DNA of 64,000 nucleotides, taken from NCBI GenBank assembly GCA_022385755.1, contig MU278348.1, positions 2,237,470 through 2,301,469 of the forward strand. Reading direction: 5' to 3'. Below the pieces are notes generated by a model that ran no database searches, was not told where the DNA came from, and worked only from the letters and a program-made list of their open reading frames with translations. The position numbers and the translations under genes were made by a program. This DNA is from Trametopsis cervina (Eukaryota > Basidiomycota > Agaricomycetes > Polyporales > Irpicaceae). Shown here piece by piece: positions 33,524-45,677 of the stretch; positions within the stretch are counted from its first letter, which is position 1, and every line of letters starts with the position of its first letter.

Positions 33524-36500
33524 ATGACTCAATCTTCTCGAAGGACTCCCGCAAAGGTGTGTCGTGAGACCCTACTCCAGGCCCGCGATCACTGACCATG
33601 GCTATCCTCTAGTTCTATCAGGAGGATATTGTCCGTTTGGTAGATAATTCTAAGGCTTACGGCGTTGTAGTGGTGCGTGGATCATTTGCCGTTGTCTATA
33701 GGCAGTGTCCCTGATACCGCGCGACCTGCAGCGGTGTTGGCATGATGCCGAAGACGTCCCTCCTACTCCCGAGCAGTTACTTGCAGATCCTCTTATGAGA
33801 CCCTTGAAGCATGGAGAAGTAGGCGTGTCGTTCTTCTCCACGACGACCGAGTTGCCACAACGCGAGATCCTCCCAGAATCCAAGCTCATGCTATTAGATC
33901 GTTTGTACCAACCGGGAGACCTTCTCAAGAGGAGTATTGAGGATGTACGCTCCGGAATCGTCACTAGGTATGTCCTTCGTGGGAAATATAAATATTCTCC
34001 CCCACAATGCAGTCCCGTAGTATCGAAGTGAAGGGACGTCTAGAACATGCTATAAATTTCGAGCCCATCAAAGGATGGAAGACATTGGATGAACTAGATT
34101 GTTATGTAGATGTGGACATGGGTGACTATGTGGTATATAATGACTGGATTGGTCAGGTGTGCTCTATCTCACTCAACGCTGTAATACCGACTAATCTTGC
34201 TATTTAGGTTGTGGAGGTAGGCTCGCAGTAATTGAGGCGTTCTTCTCATTATATTAATCCAGGTCTCAGATGTTTGACGAAGCTGTGGTGGAGATGGGAA
34301 CTGGTACGCTTGTCAGACTACCTGAATTAAGTGCCAGACTAGCAGTAGGTGAACGGGGTCCTGTGAGTCTCGGCGGTCGCTTCCCGTCGTGTATTCTTCT
34401 AACGCTGGGTTATGTCAGAATATTCTGCCGCCACCGATGTCGGGTATGCAAAGCTTGATAGGGTTTTTTCTGGGCAACGCAAGACCTAGCAGTCAGGACA
34501 CAGTTGTGCATGTAAAGCGTACAGTATTAGCAGTGGCATGGCTCGCGATCAACCAGTCGGTAAGCATATCCATCCCTCGTCAAACATAGGTTAACGGCGT
34601 ATACAGCTTGATTCTACCGAAGCTACTTCACGCACACGACCACAAAGATTCTGGTTTGGTCCCGATCTTGGGAAGCTCACGTTGGTGAGAAGACGAGCGG
34701 AAGAAGCCATGCGAGTGGGCGATAGGGTGGTCCTAAAGAACGGTCAGGGACCTCGATCGACACACGGTCGAGAAGGCGAGGGTCCAGGGATTATCTCCGT
34801 AGATACGTTAGTGGTGAAAGAGACACATACACGGGTCGCCGTGTTATGGCAAGATGGCACACGCGAGACATTGGACGCCAAAGACACGGTGCCATATCTC
34901 AACCCCGACGAGTATGACTGCTGGTGAGCCCCTTGTACATGCGCGCGGGTTTGCAAGGGTGGACTCATGTAAGCGTTGTAGGCCTGGAGACCATGTCATA
35001 TGGAAGAGTGAAGGAGAAAGGCGGCCGGCAATCGTCCAGTCGGTCAACGCAGTGGACAGAACAGCCCAGATTCGCTTCGTCGATAGCGATCGTGTAGAAC
35101 TTGCATCAGTGCTGGAACTCGACCCACACGGTGGCGACTCAAATTCTACCTCCCCGACCGACGGCCTCGGCTTGCATCGGGGCGAATTCGTGTTCATCCA
35201 CAAGGAAGGCACAACAAACGGTGCGGAACAACCGATGGTACCGCAGATAGGCGAGCTTGAAGCTTGGGTACGCGAGTCGCCTATCACGCATATTCACGAG
35301 AACGGCCAGCTGGGTGGTTGGAGACGAGAGATGGCTGAAATAGGGAACGACATTGCACAGCGCAGAGGACGAGATAGTTCGGTAGAGGAAGGCAAGCTCA
35401 AACGACCGCAAGCGAATGACACGTCCCTCAATTGGTTTGGCGAGGTAGTCGATGTAAGTGAAAGTATGAGGGCGGTTGTCTGGACGTACATTCATCTTGG
35501 TAATATTACAGATGGGATTAGACGGCTCCGTAGAGGTTATGCTTCCCGACTCAACGACTACTAGGTTGCCACTAGAGAGACTGACAAGGTTGTACGACGG
35601 TCTGGATCAGCTTGACGACCTGTGGGACGATGACATGTCAGAGCACAGCAGTTTCATCGAGGAAGACGAAGCAGAGACGTGGACCACGAATGAATTGGGA
35701 GAGTGGGTTCGAGAGGAAAATGTAGATGAGGATGAGTGGTCCACGGACGAAGATGGAATGGAAATCGACGATGATGACGGGTGGTCATCGTCGGATCCAA
35801 CAGCATTGCATTCGTCCTCCGAGGCCGCCACTTCTCCGCCCGCCCCCGTCACTCCGGATGAGTTGAAAACACCACAGGTCCTTTCTGTGCGACCACAAAG
35901 CCCTAACGTTCTTCAAGATGCGTTACTCGGTGAAGACATATCCATGGACAGGGCAGAAGCAGGGTCTAGCACTTCTGTCTCAAGCGCCGATGAAGAAAGG
36001 GACACATATTGGAAACGATTTGAAGTGTTACCCTCCGCTCCTGTGGACCACGCATTCTACGGTTCAGTACCAGCTCAACCCTCAAGAACATTCTTAGCGC
36101 GGTTGAATAAGGAGTATCGTGTACTGGCCAACAGTTTACCTGGTGAGATTCCACACATCTGAGGTATATTTGAGGGTACTAAGATTCACTGCTCCAGACA
36201 CTATACTGGTGCGAGCCTACGAGGATAGAACCGACCTACTCCGCTGTCTAATCGTTGGGCCCGAAAATACTCCTTACGAAGATGCACCTTTTGTCATAGA
36301 TTGGATGTTGGACTCCAACTTCCCGCACAGCCCTCCTATAGCTCACTTCCTGAGCTGGACAAACGGGAACGGCCGAGGTAAGTTCGTATTGTCATGAGCT
36401 AAGCTGCATGGCTCATCGTATGTCGCATCTTTACAGTGAACCCGTACGTATGACACTTCTCATGCCTAGACGACATACTGAGTGAAGTCCCCTGTAGCAA

Positions 36501-37124
36501 TCTGTATGAGGAAGGGAAGGTTTGCCTCTCAATATTAGGGACCTGGGCAGGAGACAAGAACGAGACATGGAGCGCATCAAGATCTTCACTACTTCAGGCC
36601 CTCGTGTCAATACAAGGTCTCGTGCTCGTCAAGGAACCGTGCGTATACGAATATCGTTAGTTTAGCCGAACCTGCTGATTGCAAAATAGGTGGTTTTGTG
36701 AACCCGCATACGAGAAGCTGCGAGGGACTGAGGAAGGCATGGTGAACAGGTTTGTCGTGGCAGATCTTGTTTACCCTACCTTGGCTGAATAATGCCTGCA
36801 AGCCGTCTTTACAGCGAGAAAGCCTACGTCCTCTCACGCGGCTTCGTCCGCCGAGCCCTAGAGATTCCTTTGGGTGGCCTGGAGTCCGAAGTGAAGTGGA
36901 TGTATTACAGACACGGGAAACTAGAGAAGGTTGTTCGGGATGCACGGGCCCTGATAGACAAGAGCAAGATACCGGCGGAAGACAAGGGCCTCTCAGAGGG
37001 CCCAACAGAAAATGACGCTGCAGTGCCGAGACTCACCGGGGGAGGCATCATTGCCCTAGAACGAACGCTTACGAAGCTACAGCTACTCTTAGACTCTCGA
37101 CCGAACTCGCCTGCATCTACATAA
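33524..37124 (+). CDS. Large E2/E3 hybrid ubiquitin-conjugating enzyme, UBE2O-like
   Basis: Ubiquitin-conjugating enzyme with a long regulatory N-terminus, like UBE2O of animals and PHO2/UBC24 of plants. [11 protein letters not shown] is spliced to [20 protein letters not shown]. Several small beta-barrel (SH3/Tudor-like) segments follow: [40 protein letters not shown] with [26 protein letters not shown] long acidic region (about 35620-35800) precedes the E2 domain: [33 protein letters not shown], then [20 protein letters not shown], whose Cys is the thioester site. The C-terminal helix region is [17 protein letters not shown], then a predicted coil. About 1,000 residues, a dozen exons. Substrates are unknown; in animals UBE2O handles orphan ribosomal proteins. 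Family call is strong because the whole domain order matches. Confidence 0.9.
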
Positions 37125-38445
37125 CTTCAGCACACAACACCACCCATGTTTTCTCTGGCCATTCTCTATGTGTTTAACGACATCCATGCATCCCAGCTTA
37201 CCCGCATTCTCTCTCATCCACGTTGTATCACTCCCTTCTAGGTTTATACGCATACATCATACATAATCCATTCGTGTAGCATCCGCATTTCTCCACCTGT
37301 TTCCTTTCATGGGCTTTAGGCGACACACCATTATCTCTATCACTGTGGAGTAACGTTGAGTTCCGGTGGGGGACTCTCGTTAGTTCCTGTGCACATACAG
37401 TTGTAGCAGCAATGATAAACATATCATAGACTAATCTTCCCGTCTGCCAAACATGTGAACCCTTAGGGGAGGCTTCACTACAAGAGTCTGGTGAAAAAAC
37501 CGGCGTATGACCTATTGTATCTCTAATAGGCTGCGTAAGAAAAGGATGGGTCTAGAATACGAAATGGCAGAAAAGTGGGAGAACTTATAATCGTCCAAAC
37601 GTTCATAAAGAAAGTCCGATGAAAGAAATAAAGATCGAGAAGAAGTTCGAGATGCATGTGCCTGGAGGTACAGTACGGCTAGTTACAACCGTTGTCGTCG
37701 TACAAACAGGCAAGGGGCACAAATCTTGAGAGACAGACAGAAAGTAACAACACATCTGGGGGAGGGGTACAAGAATCTCACAAAGCGAACCCGATGTAAA
37801 CGGAGCTAGGCAAGAGAGGGAAAGATGGGAAAGGGGTAGAGCCGACTGCAAGTCACACCGCAGATTTGCCGCATGGTGATCTCCAAGAATGAACTCCGTG
37901 AGATGACCGCATCACGATTACTATGGTGTATCGGGGTACTGTGACCGTGAAAAAGGCCCGTTAGAACCTCTCACTAGCCTGAAACTTGTAGATCCATGTG
38001 GGGTCTTAGCGGTCCACAGGCCCACCCATAACTAGAGTATATGAGGATCTTCGTCCCGATGGTGGCGGAAAGACGCTACTGAGGACGCGCGGAGGACGAA
38101 GATGACATAGCGAGTTCCAGGGCTCAGGACCGGTCGGTTTCGTTCGGTGTTGTCCTATCAGGTGTCTCGAAGTCTGTGCCAGTTGTAGGAAATGTAGGAA
38201 AGGGTATGAAGAAAATGACAGAGACAGAGACCAGCTGGGCTGCCAGAGAATGGACGACGGTATGTTTAGCGTCAATGTGGATGACAAGTGGGTAGTGTAT
38301 GTTCAGATTGAGAAAAGACTGTTTGTCGACAAGCGGGATTGGGAGAGACGACGAAAACATAGCGAGTATGGATACACAGAGCGACGAGAGCGAGGCGGGA
38401 TATGAAGATTTGTACAAGAATTCAGAAGCGAAGGTATCGTCTCGC
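37125..38445. other. Long intergenic region between convergent genes
   Basis: Gap of 1,321 nt between two convergent stop codons, unusually long for this window, where convergent neighbours elsewhere are 87-250 nt apart. No open frame shows a family motif. It may hold long 3' UTRs, a non-coding transcript or a decayed gene; nothing in the sequence decides. Confidence 0.45.
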
Positions 38446-40676
38446 TCAGCATTGGCCGAGGAATCTGTTCTTCGGGAATGTCTGTTTGAAGTCGTCTCTC
38501 CAGGTGGTGAGATTGGGGTTCGTATACGCTTCAATATACGTATTTATATACGCCTCAGTTGGGAAATCCTTCGGGTCGCATCCAACGTTGATATTGCTTG
38601 GATCCTGATACACCCGAATGTAGTCGATGCGCATCGTCGTTGGGAACTGGAGGTGTTCGAGATCAACTGGACCGAAGTTCGTGGACATACCCAGATTGGC
38701 GATAAGGTACATAGGTTCTTGAGGGACAGGACGTGACCCGATCTCAACACGGGTATCGGCATTCATACCAGGCTGACGCAGCGTCCAAGCCGCCTTATCG
38801 TCACTGATCCACGTGATGTACTGCACGATAAGAGTTTTACTAATTGATACTGTATGTAAGAACTGGGATAGGGACTAACCGCGCTGTCAAATCCAGGAAC
38901 GTACTCGAAACCGTATACGGAGTACTGTCCGCCGGTCAACTCATATGCTTCCTGGTCTGAAGGGAAAGTGTTAGATATTTTGAACAGCGTGAGCGCCAAG
39001 TCTTACTCACTAGTCTCGGTGACACCTGAAGTGGCTTGCTGGAACACGCCGCCCATGTACGTGTTGAGATATGTTATAGAGGAGTCCGGAATGATTAAGT
39101 TGTCGGACGTATTGAACCATTGGTATTGTGCGTTAAAGGGCCCCCACTGCGCTGACTGCGATACTTGACCGGTGCCTTTTGTAATCTGAGCCTCGAAGAC
39201 ATCGATTTCCGGTGCGGATCGACCAACGTAATCACCGTTATCGTGCACTGGTCCAGGATGGCTCTCTCCTGCACAAGTGCACCGAGATAACCTCTGCCCT
39301 TGCAAAAATGAGAGAATGCCGTCCTGAGAGGGATCGCCGCCTTGGGTCGCAGCGACGGGTAAACCATTAAGTGTTTGGTTCGCAACAGTACCAATGTCGC
39401 ACGAATCATAAGTGTATGGCCACTACAATACGCATTATGCTTAAGCAAGAAGATGTATGGAAAGACATATCACATACCATTCCCTCGAGGCTGGCACCGT
39501 ATCCGGCTCGGCCTAAGTTACCCATCGTCCAAACGGCAGGCCACAGCCCAACGACGTTGTTCAGTCCAGGGAGCGAGACGCTAGTCACAACCATTCCTCC
39601 AGTGAAGCAGAATTTGTTCCAGGTTGACATCATACCGCCCTGGAAATTCAAGCCGTGCGTATCCTTGCGACTCAACGTTATCTCCAAGCTCCCATTGCGA
39701 GTAGTGATCGCGGCAGGGTCATACCACTCCAGGTTGTTCGTCTGCCAGTAATGCAGATCGGCTGCCTCCCAGTAGGGATCATCACCAGGATAAAACGTGC
39801 GCCCTTCCTTGTTGAATTCGTCGGACCAGACCAGCTGCCACTTTTTCCCATCCTGAAAACTGGCCTTCGAATATGCCGCCTGAGGTGTGTCGACGTCGAT
39901 CAAACCAGAGCGGCCAGGCATTTCTGCAATCTGAAGTGATGATCTCAGTTCAGACCCCGCCAAGATAACGATATAGATCGCACCTGCCCTGAGCCATTAA
40001 TACCGCCGAAATTGAACCCACCATTGAACGATTGTTGATGCTTTGTGAAATGGCTGATTATGGGGAACCCAGCGCTGATGTCATAGGTGAATGGCATATT
40101 CCTGGTGAGAGGGCATGTAACTTACAACAAAGCGAGTAAGCCCAGTAGCAATACCACTAGACAACCTAAGTTGGTGATACCGCGGTATGTGAAGATATTC
40201 GCCCCTTGGTCGTTCTTGCGGTCTCTCTTCGGATCGGGGTTGTGTATGTAATCATCGTTTTCGGTGTACTCGACGGAGAGGTTGGCACCCCAATCGCGTG
40301 GGTTCGGGGAGAGTGAGAACTATAAAATTAGAGAATAAAGACGCTTCAGTGAGATATTGGAGACCATCCGTCGGTGGGTATCATGAACCTTGTCCGAGAT
40401 AGACTGCGGTATCACTTGGCTTTTACCGGTCGTGCTGTAGTAGCGTTCGTCTTGCTGAAAAGTGACAGGAACTAATCAGACAGGATGACGCAGCAGCTGC
40501 CAAGATAACGCGCTTACGGTGGCAATACTTGTCTGGGTAGAGGCAGCATACGGAATACGAGAGAATGCCACCCTGGAGTTTGTGGCAGACGGCGGAGAGC
40601 TGCGTCCTGGCAGTAGACTGACTTCTGAGGGAGAGGACAGGTTGTCGAAATGGTTTTTCGGACGCAGGTGGGACAT
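38446..40676 (-). CDS. GH16 SKN1/KRE6-type beta-glucan synthesis protein (copy 2)
   Basis: Second type II membrane protein of the SKN1/KRE6 family. It starts MSHLRPKNHFDNLSSPSE; the membrane segment follows NPDPKRDRKNDQGAN (ITNLGCLVVLLLGLLALF). The lumenal GH16 domain repeats the marks of copy 1: VWSDEFNKEGRTFYPGDDP, LHYWQTNNLEWYDP, WPAVWTMGNLGRAGYG, the catalytic EIDVFE (about 39191-39208 on this strand), VPQEPMYLIANLGMS and DYIRVYQDP, ending PKNRFLGQC. Similarity to copy 1 is high throughout the lumenal part, and several intron positions agree (for example after YGASLEGM and after EIDVFEA). The cytosolic N-terminus is diverged except for its start. About nine exons. Role in beta-1,6-glucan is by family; division of labour between copies is unknown. 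Confidence 0.92.
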
Positions 40677-41143
40677 TGCAACTGGCGTGCAATGAATTTA
40701 GCGAGCGAGAGTAGTGGCCACAGGCGAATATGGTCCTCCAGGCGGACGAATGAGCGTGAATGCAAGGAAGGTGGTGGTACAGACAAGGAAACGGAGCGTA
40801 GCAGTCGTGAGGATGAGAATGCAAGAAAGGGTCGGATCCGGAGAAGGCTTCTTGTTGCAACTTGTTCCACGGTAAGACGCCCACACGCTCTATTTTGGGC
40901 AACTCAAACAATGACGAAGGCTGGCCATCCAATCACCATACGCGGTAGCCACGTTACGCGCTCCACTTCATATCACTGCATCGTCGGGTAACATTCCAAG
41001 CTTACTCGTAAGACAACATGGAAATACCAGAATGCTGTCCCTGTACTCGGTTAGCCTCGTGCACCATACATTCATTACACCATGTTGCGAGCCAGTCTTC
41101 TAAGAGCCGTTTGCTTTCTGGTTTCTGGATATCCCTTGTGTTC
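40677..41143. other. Intergenic region
   Basis: Gap of 467 nt: promoter of the GH16 copy 2 gene and the 3' flank of the SNAPC1-like gene, both on the minus strand. An open stretch on the minus strand at about 41010-41160 (with LLEDWLATWCNECMVHEANR) might be a spliced C-terminal continuation of the SNAPC1-like protein, but I found no intron of credible length joining it. Confidence 0.4.
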
Positions 41144-42846
41144 TCATCCTGCTCGTTCAGCTGGTGCAGAATCATCGCTATGAAGGTGGGGGATACCTTC
41201 CAGACCAGCTCCTTCTATTAGGTTGAGAATGCCGCCGCGCCGTCCTCCGCCAGTCTCCTCTCTCATTTCGCGCACTGCTCGGTCCATTCTGGCCAAGCCT
41301 GTCATCTCGCCTCCTTCTCCGCCCACCTCCAACCCCTGTTCCGCAGCCATCTCATCAATCTTCTTCAATCTCGCTAACATAGCCTCGTTTGCCCGCTTCA
41401 GCACCGCTTTTTCCCTCTCCTGTTCAGGATTTCCAGCGCCGGCGACCGCGCTGCTCCCTGCTTCCGAAACATGTGTCGCCGCAGGGTTGAGCTGATACTG
41501 CTTGAGTAACTCTGTCTTCCAGCCTCTCTTCGTGTCTGAAGGGTCAATTGCATCCAGATATTCTGTTTTCTGCTTTTTGTAGATTGCGAGCGATGCATGT
41601 GGCGGGTGTGATATCAACGTATGCGTGGTCCGTCTTCCTTTCCCATTTCCACCTGCCGCGACAATTGCTTCCGCCGTTGAAGGCACGGTGTCATCGGCCA
41701 GCGCAGCATCCGTGTACGTGTAGGTGCTCTTGTCCAGCCATTTCTCCAGCTGCCCAAAGGCCTCGTACGCTTTCTTCACGCGTTCCCTCTTCGCCGGGCG
41801 TCCCTTCTTTTTTGGCACTTTCTTCTGTAATCCCTCTTCTGTGATAGGCTCAACTTCTTCAACCTCGCCATCTCCAATGAATCGCTCGCGCGGTAATGAG
41901 TGGCTTGTTTGTAGGCTCGAATGAGGATGTATATGGAACACGTCTTGCTTGAGGAGACTAGACAGAAGGTAGGTCACATATGGCGAGAGCGGGTAAAGGT
42001 ACTCTGTAGTCAGTTGAGTGGGAAGACTGAGTAGATGACCGTAGGTATCTAGATAGGATAACAGTGAGCACAGATATAAGGGCGTAATAGAATGACGGCA
42101 CCGTAAGATAATGCTATGTGCTTCACGCGATATAATGACGGTCCCGGAAGCGGTGATGTAGAGGAGGAAGGTGTCTTCGTCGGCTGCGTCACAAAAAAGG
42201 TGTATAGCCCAAAGAGTGCAACTACTTTCGCCAGTGGCTCCTTGTCATCGGCGAAATACTCTATCTCATATGGGCGAAATCAGCGACCGAAGATGAACAG
42301 GAAAGTGGTGTGCATACCTGAGAACAGCCTTAAGACGACTGTCACGAAACTCTCCCTCGCACGGCCGTCAAAAACTCTGAGGTGAAGCCAAGACCATCCT
42401 TGTGTTCGCCACAGTTGTTTGAAAAGTTCAAACGGCTGCGGGTGTAAGGAAGCAGGAACTTCAGCGGAACTTGAACGTCCACCCGTTGCAGGTGATTCAT
42501 CAGCCATGCCGAGCACCGACGTAGCTATCGGTACTAGTGTCGAGTTCGATTGCGTGGCATCTGCGCTTGGTGTGGTCTCAAAGCTTCTGTTCGTTGCAGT
42601 TGCTGTACGACCACCTTCTCCAGTGACCTGCATGCTTACATTCTCATCCGGACCCATACCTGCGGCAGACCGCTCGCCATTGACACTCCGGACGGCTACA
42701 TGTCCCTGAAGGTATGCTTGTGTAAAGTTCTGCACAAGCTTCGCTATATCCCCCCGTAGCGGATCAACGAACAGCGAGGAGGTGAAGTAGGCCGGCTGAA
42801 GCGTGATGTCGCCGCGCGTTACAGATGGCGCTGGGTCTGTTGACAT
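41144..42846 (-). CDS. SNAPC1-like protein (snRNA-activating complex subunit 1 domain)
   Basis: Probable subunit of a complex that drives snRNA gene transcription. The N-terminal part fits the SNAPC1 fold: SSLFVDPLRGDIAKLVQNFT; FELFKQLWRTQGWSWLHLRV; FDGRARESFVTVVLRLF, spliced at GTATGC to SEYFADDKEPLAKVVALFGLY, then TFFVTQP. Helical core with W and the final LFGLYTFFVTQP are the marks of the family (F-x-x-x-W ... VxALYxLYxL). Middle: a Lys-rich patch with KKKGRPAKRERVKK, AT-hook-like (GRP). C-terminal half is Ala/Glu-rich with likely coiled coil (ANEAMLARLKKIDEMAAEQG) and Gly-rich end. About four exons. The ORF ends GAGLEGIPHLHSDDSAPAER; an alternative longer end exists (see the gap downstream). 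Family identification is moderate; a general myb-associated or uncharacterised fungal protein is the alternative. Confidence 0.6.
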
Positions 42847-43369
42847 CTCTCACAGTCCTCTGGCCTTTCGATGATATAAAAAGCGCGTGGTTCCGATAAA
42901 CTGTAGGAGTACAGCAACGTAGACGAGAGCGAGAACAGTAGAATTCCGAGTCTTCGATAATGAATGTGAGTGTCAATTTGTCAAAGCGCCCATAATTCCG
43001 TGGGGAGCGGCCCGGATCCCTGCACGCAGATCGAACAATGGCCAAGCGCCTAATGATCGAAGACGTCTCGCCGCCACCTCTGCGACATTGTCACCCAAAC
43101 ACCTCTCACCACCACTTGCACACTTGGATCAGCTCGTCGGCGAAACCATCGACTAAAATTAGGATTAATATCTTCTCTGCGCTCTTGTGACCACTTTCTT
43201 GAAGCACGAAGCACCAGCTATACTAGGCTTTACAGGATTGTACGACTCGCGGACCACAGACGAACACTGCGCACTGGACGCAGGCCCCGACTACGAATAA
43301 TTGTAATCAGTTGCGCTCTCACTATTAAGCACGAGCATACCATACATTTTTGGACGGCGAGACATCATC
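42847..43369. promoter_or_regulatory. Divergent promoter region (SNAPC1-like / Ima1-like)
   Basis: Gap of 523 nt between divergent start codons. Nothing beyond generic promoter sequence is recognised; no open frame of note. Confidence 0.45.
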
Positions 43370-45431
43370 ATGTCGAAACTTCTCCGTCGGCCAACGCGTT
43401 CAATCGCCTGCTTTTACTGTCAAGCAGAACAACAGCCCCGCGACCCACGGTCATTTCGCTGTCGCGAGTGCGCATGCTGGAATCGTTATGATAAAGATGG
43501 AGAGATCATGTCGGACGACCCGGCGATGCATGACGAGTCGTTGAACGCGAGGTCGTTCGCGAGAAGAGGTACGTCCTATTGGCCTGTGAGGAGAAGTCTC
43601 CGCTAACGACGTTTGGATCTGGTCGTACATATAGCTTCACCGAGGAAGGACAGGTTGCCTTCAATGTACCCACAGCGGGAACAAAGCTTGTTCTGTCATG
43701 CATGTCAGACAAACCAGATGCTTATAGCAAACCTGCTGTCTAACTACCTACCAGCAGTGGACGTGCGTGCCCCATTCTCGTCCCCTTCATATTGTTGCAT
43801 GGTACTCATGAGGCTCCCTCTTGTCCCTCCTTATTTGTACAGGATCCAGACCATACCCGCCTCCTCGCTCAACTGCCTGCTTACCAAGCTTCACTCGAGA
43901 CGCGCTACCCACCCATATGTGCCAATTGCCTTCCTGCAGTAGAAGATGAGATTAAACGCCGCGATGACATGGCGCGCACGTCTGCGCTGGGAAGGTTCCT
44001 GAAGGACACGAAAGGGAAGGGGAAGCAGAGACAGACAAGTGTGTCGCAAGGGCAGAAGGAGGCGTTGGAGAGACAGTTGGTCATATGGAAGCTTAGAGGG
44101 GCATTGTGGGGTATCAGCATTGCTATTGTCATGACAGCTTATGGTATCAGTACGTTGACCCACTCTTGCTGCGATACTCGAAGAAATTTGCTCATAAGAT
44201 TCACGTGAAAAGTGGCTGCTGGATATGGCCTTCCCCCAGTCCCAGCTGTGCTCATCAATGCCTTGCCGTTTCTCGCACTCTTGTCTATAGCATGGACTGC
44301 ATGGGATCCAACATATGCGTCCTTAAAGAGATCACAATTACAGGGGCGAGAAGTACGTCAGCGAGGGAAGAAAGAATATAACGTACGTGACCCACTCAAC
44401 CTACAGCAGTTCAGTCGCACCAGGCTCATTGGTGTCTCTGTAGATCCTTCAGTCCCTCGTGTGGTTAGGACGTCTCGTAACAGCATCAGTTATTGTGCTC
44501 TCGTTACATATACCCTCGTGGGACTTACTGCAGCTCACGCTACAAGGTCCAACATTCGTCACCTCCGCCTCACCCGTCTCCACAAGAACGATATGGTACT
44601 TTCGTGTATCACTCGCCCTCGAAATCATTGTAAGTCCCGCATTATCTGCATGTTTACAGCTCTAATCCCTCGTATTTGTCATAGATTCTCGCTCGCTCGT
44701 TATTCGTGCTAAGAATAGATCGACCGCCGTCTGTGCGTCTCATGCAACAGTATTCTCATCGTCCCTCAACTGTGGCCGGCTCTGCATCTTCGAGACAGTC
44801 AACGCCCTCACTCGAGTCCCCGCCCGACATGTTCTCAACCCTTACATTATCAAATAAACCTATACTACCTGGATACTTATCGAATATACACGACATGACT
44901 GGTGCAGACGGCCGTTCACGGCCGAATACTCCGAACCCGGTGTTCGGCATGCCGTCTCTGGCCAGTGCAGCTCATATATCTGAGCCAAATGAGGCGAACG
45001 GAGACAATATCTTTCAGGATACAGGCGCTATGGACGAGGAGTATGACCCATTCGAGGACGACAACGATGACGCTGACGCGGACGGGGAGGAAGAGAAAGA
45101 CCCGAACGCGATGGACTGGTCACCCATAGCGCCTGCCAACCGTCGACCGCCGCCTCGTTCGCGGAAGATGATAAGGGGAAGCAACGGCGGACCGGCGCCA
45201 CCCCAGCAGCAGATACAACGGAGAACAGGGAGAAAGGACGATGGGAGTTGGCTAAGACCGCAGCGGTTCTTCGTCCCGGAGGAACCGACGGGATTAGAAG
45301 GGCTGTTTGAGCAGACGATCTCGTTGTCGGATGACGCGAGGTTCCACGGAGCGCAGGGGAAGAATGGGAAGGCTGAGAGTGAGAAGAAGTGGATGGGATG
45401 GATCAAGGGGAGGTGGAGGAGTGAAGCATGA
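43370..45431 (+). CDS. IMA1: Inner nuclear membrane protein, Ima1/TMEM201 family
   Basis: Integral inner nuclear membrane protein, related to yeast-type Ima1 and animal SAMP1/NET5, which connects chromatin and the nuclear envelope. The N-terminal domain has zinc-finger-like Cys pairs: IACFYCQAEQ with FRCRECACWNRYDKDGEI, and LFCHACQTNQ with PPICANCLP. NRYDxxGEI is the family signature. Exon 1 ends G at 43569, joined to SPRKDRLPSMYPQRE. Several membrane segments follow: LWGISIAIVMTAYG, PAVLINALPFLALLSIAWTAW, then others at about 44450-44700. The C-terminal part (44.7-45.4 kb) is disordered: Ser/Pro-rich, then a strongly acidic run (DPFEDDNDDADADGEEEKD), a proline/arginine-rich piece, and WLRPQRFFVPEEPTGLEGLF, a pattern common in basidiomycete members. 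About 550 residues in six or more exons. Confidence 0.82.
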
Positions 45432-45677
45432 TTCTGGTTGCATTGTTGTTTGAATACTGTTTGTGGAAACAAAACATTGGATAGCTCTCACATGTGTGCA
45501 CACGACTGGAAGTCGGGAAACGCTGTTGCACCCACAAGAACTGATGATTGCGTGCATGTACTAACTTTCTAACGCAAAGGTATATGCAATGATATATGGA
45601 TCTGTCTATAGATTGTCCTATTATGTATGTGCACCCTTATTACCACGCGGGTACCGGGCTTGCTCGCGGTTGGAGCA

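Noticed and set aside
41010..41143. Possible spliced C-terminal continuation of the SNAPC1-like protein
   Set aside because: The only joining intron I could draw is about 19 nt, too short for a fungal spliceosomal intron. The stop at 41144 is kept, but left open.
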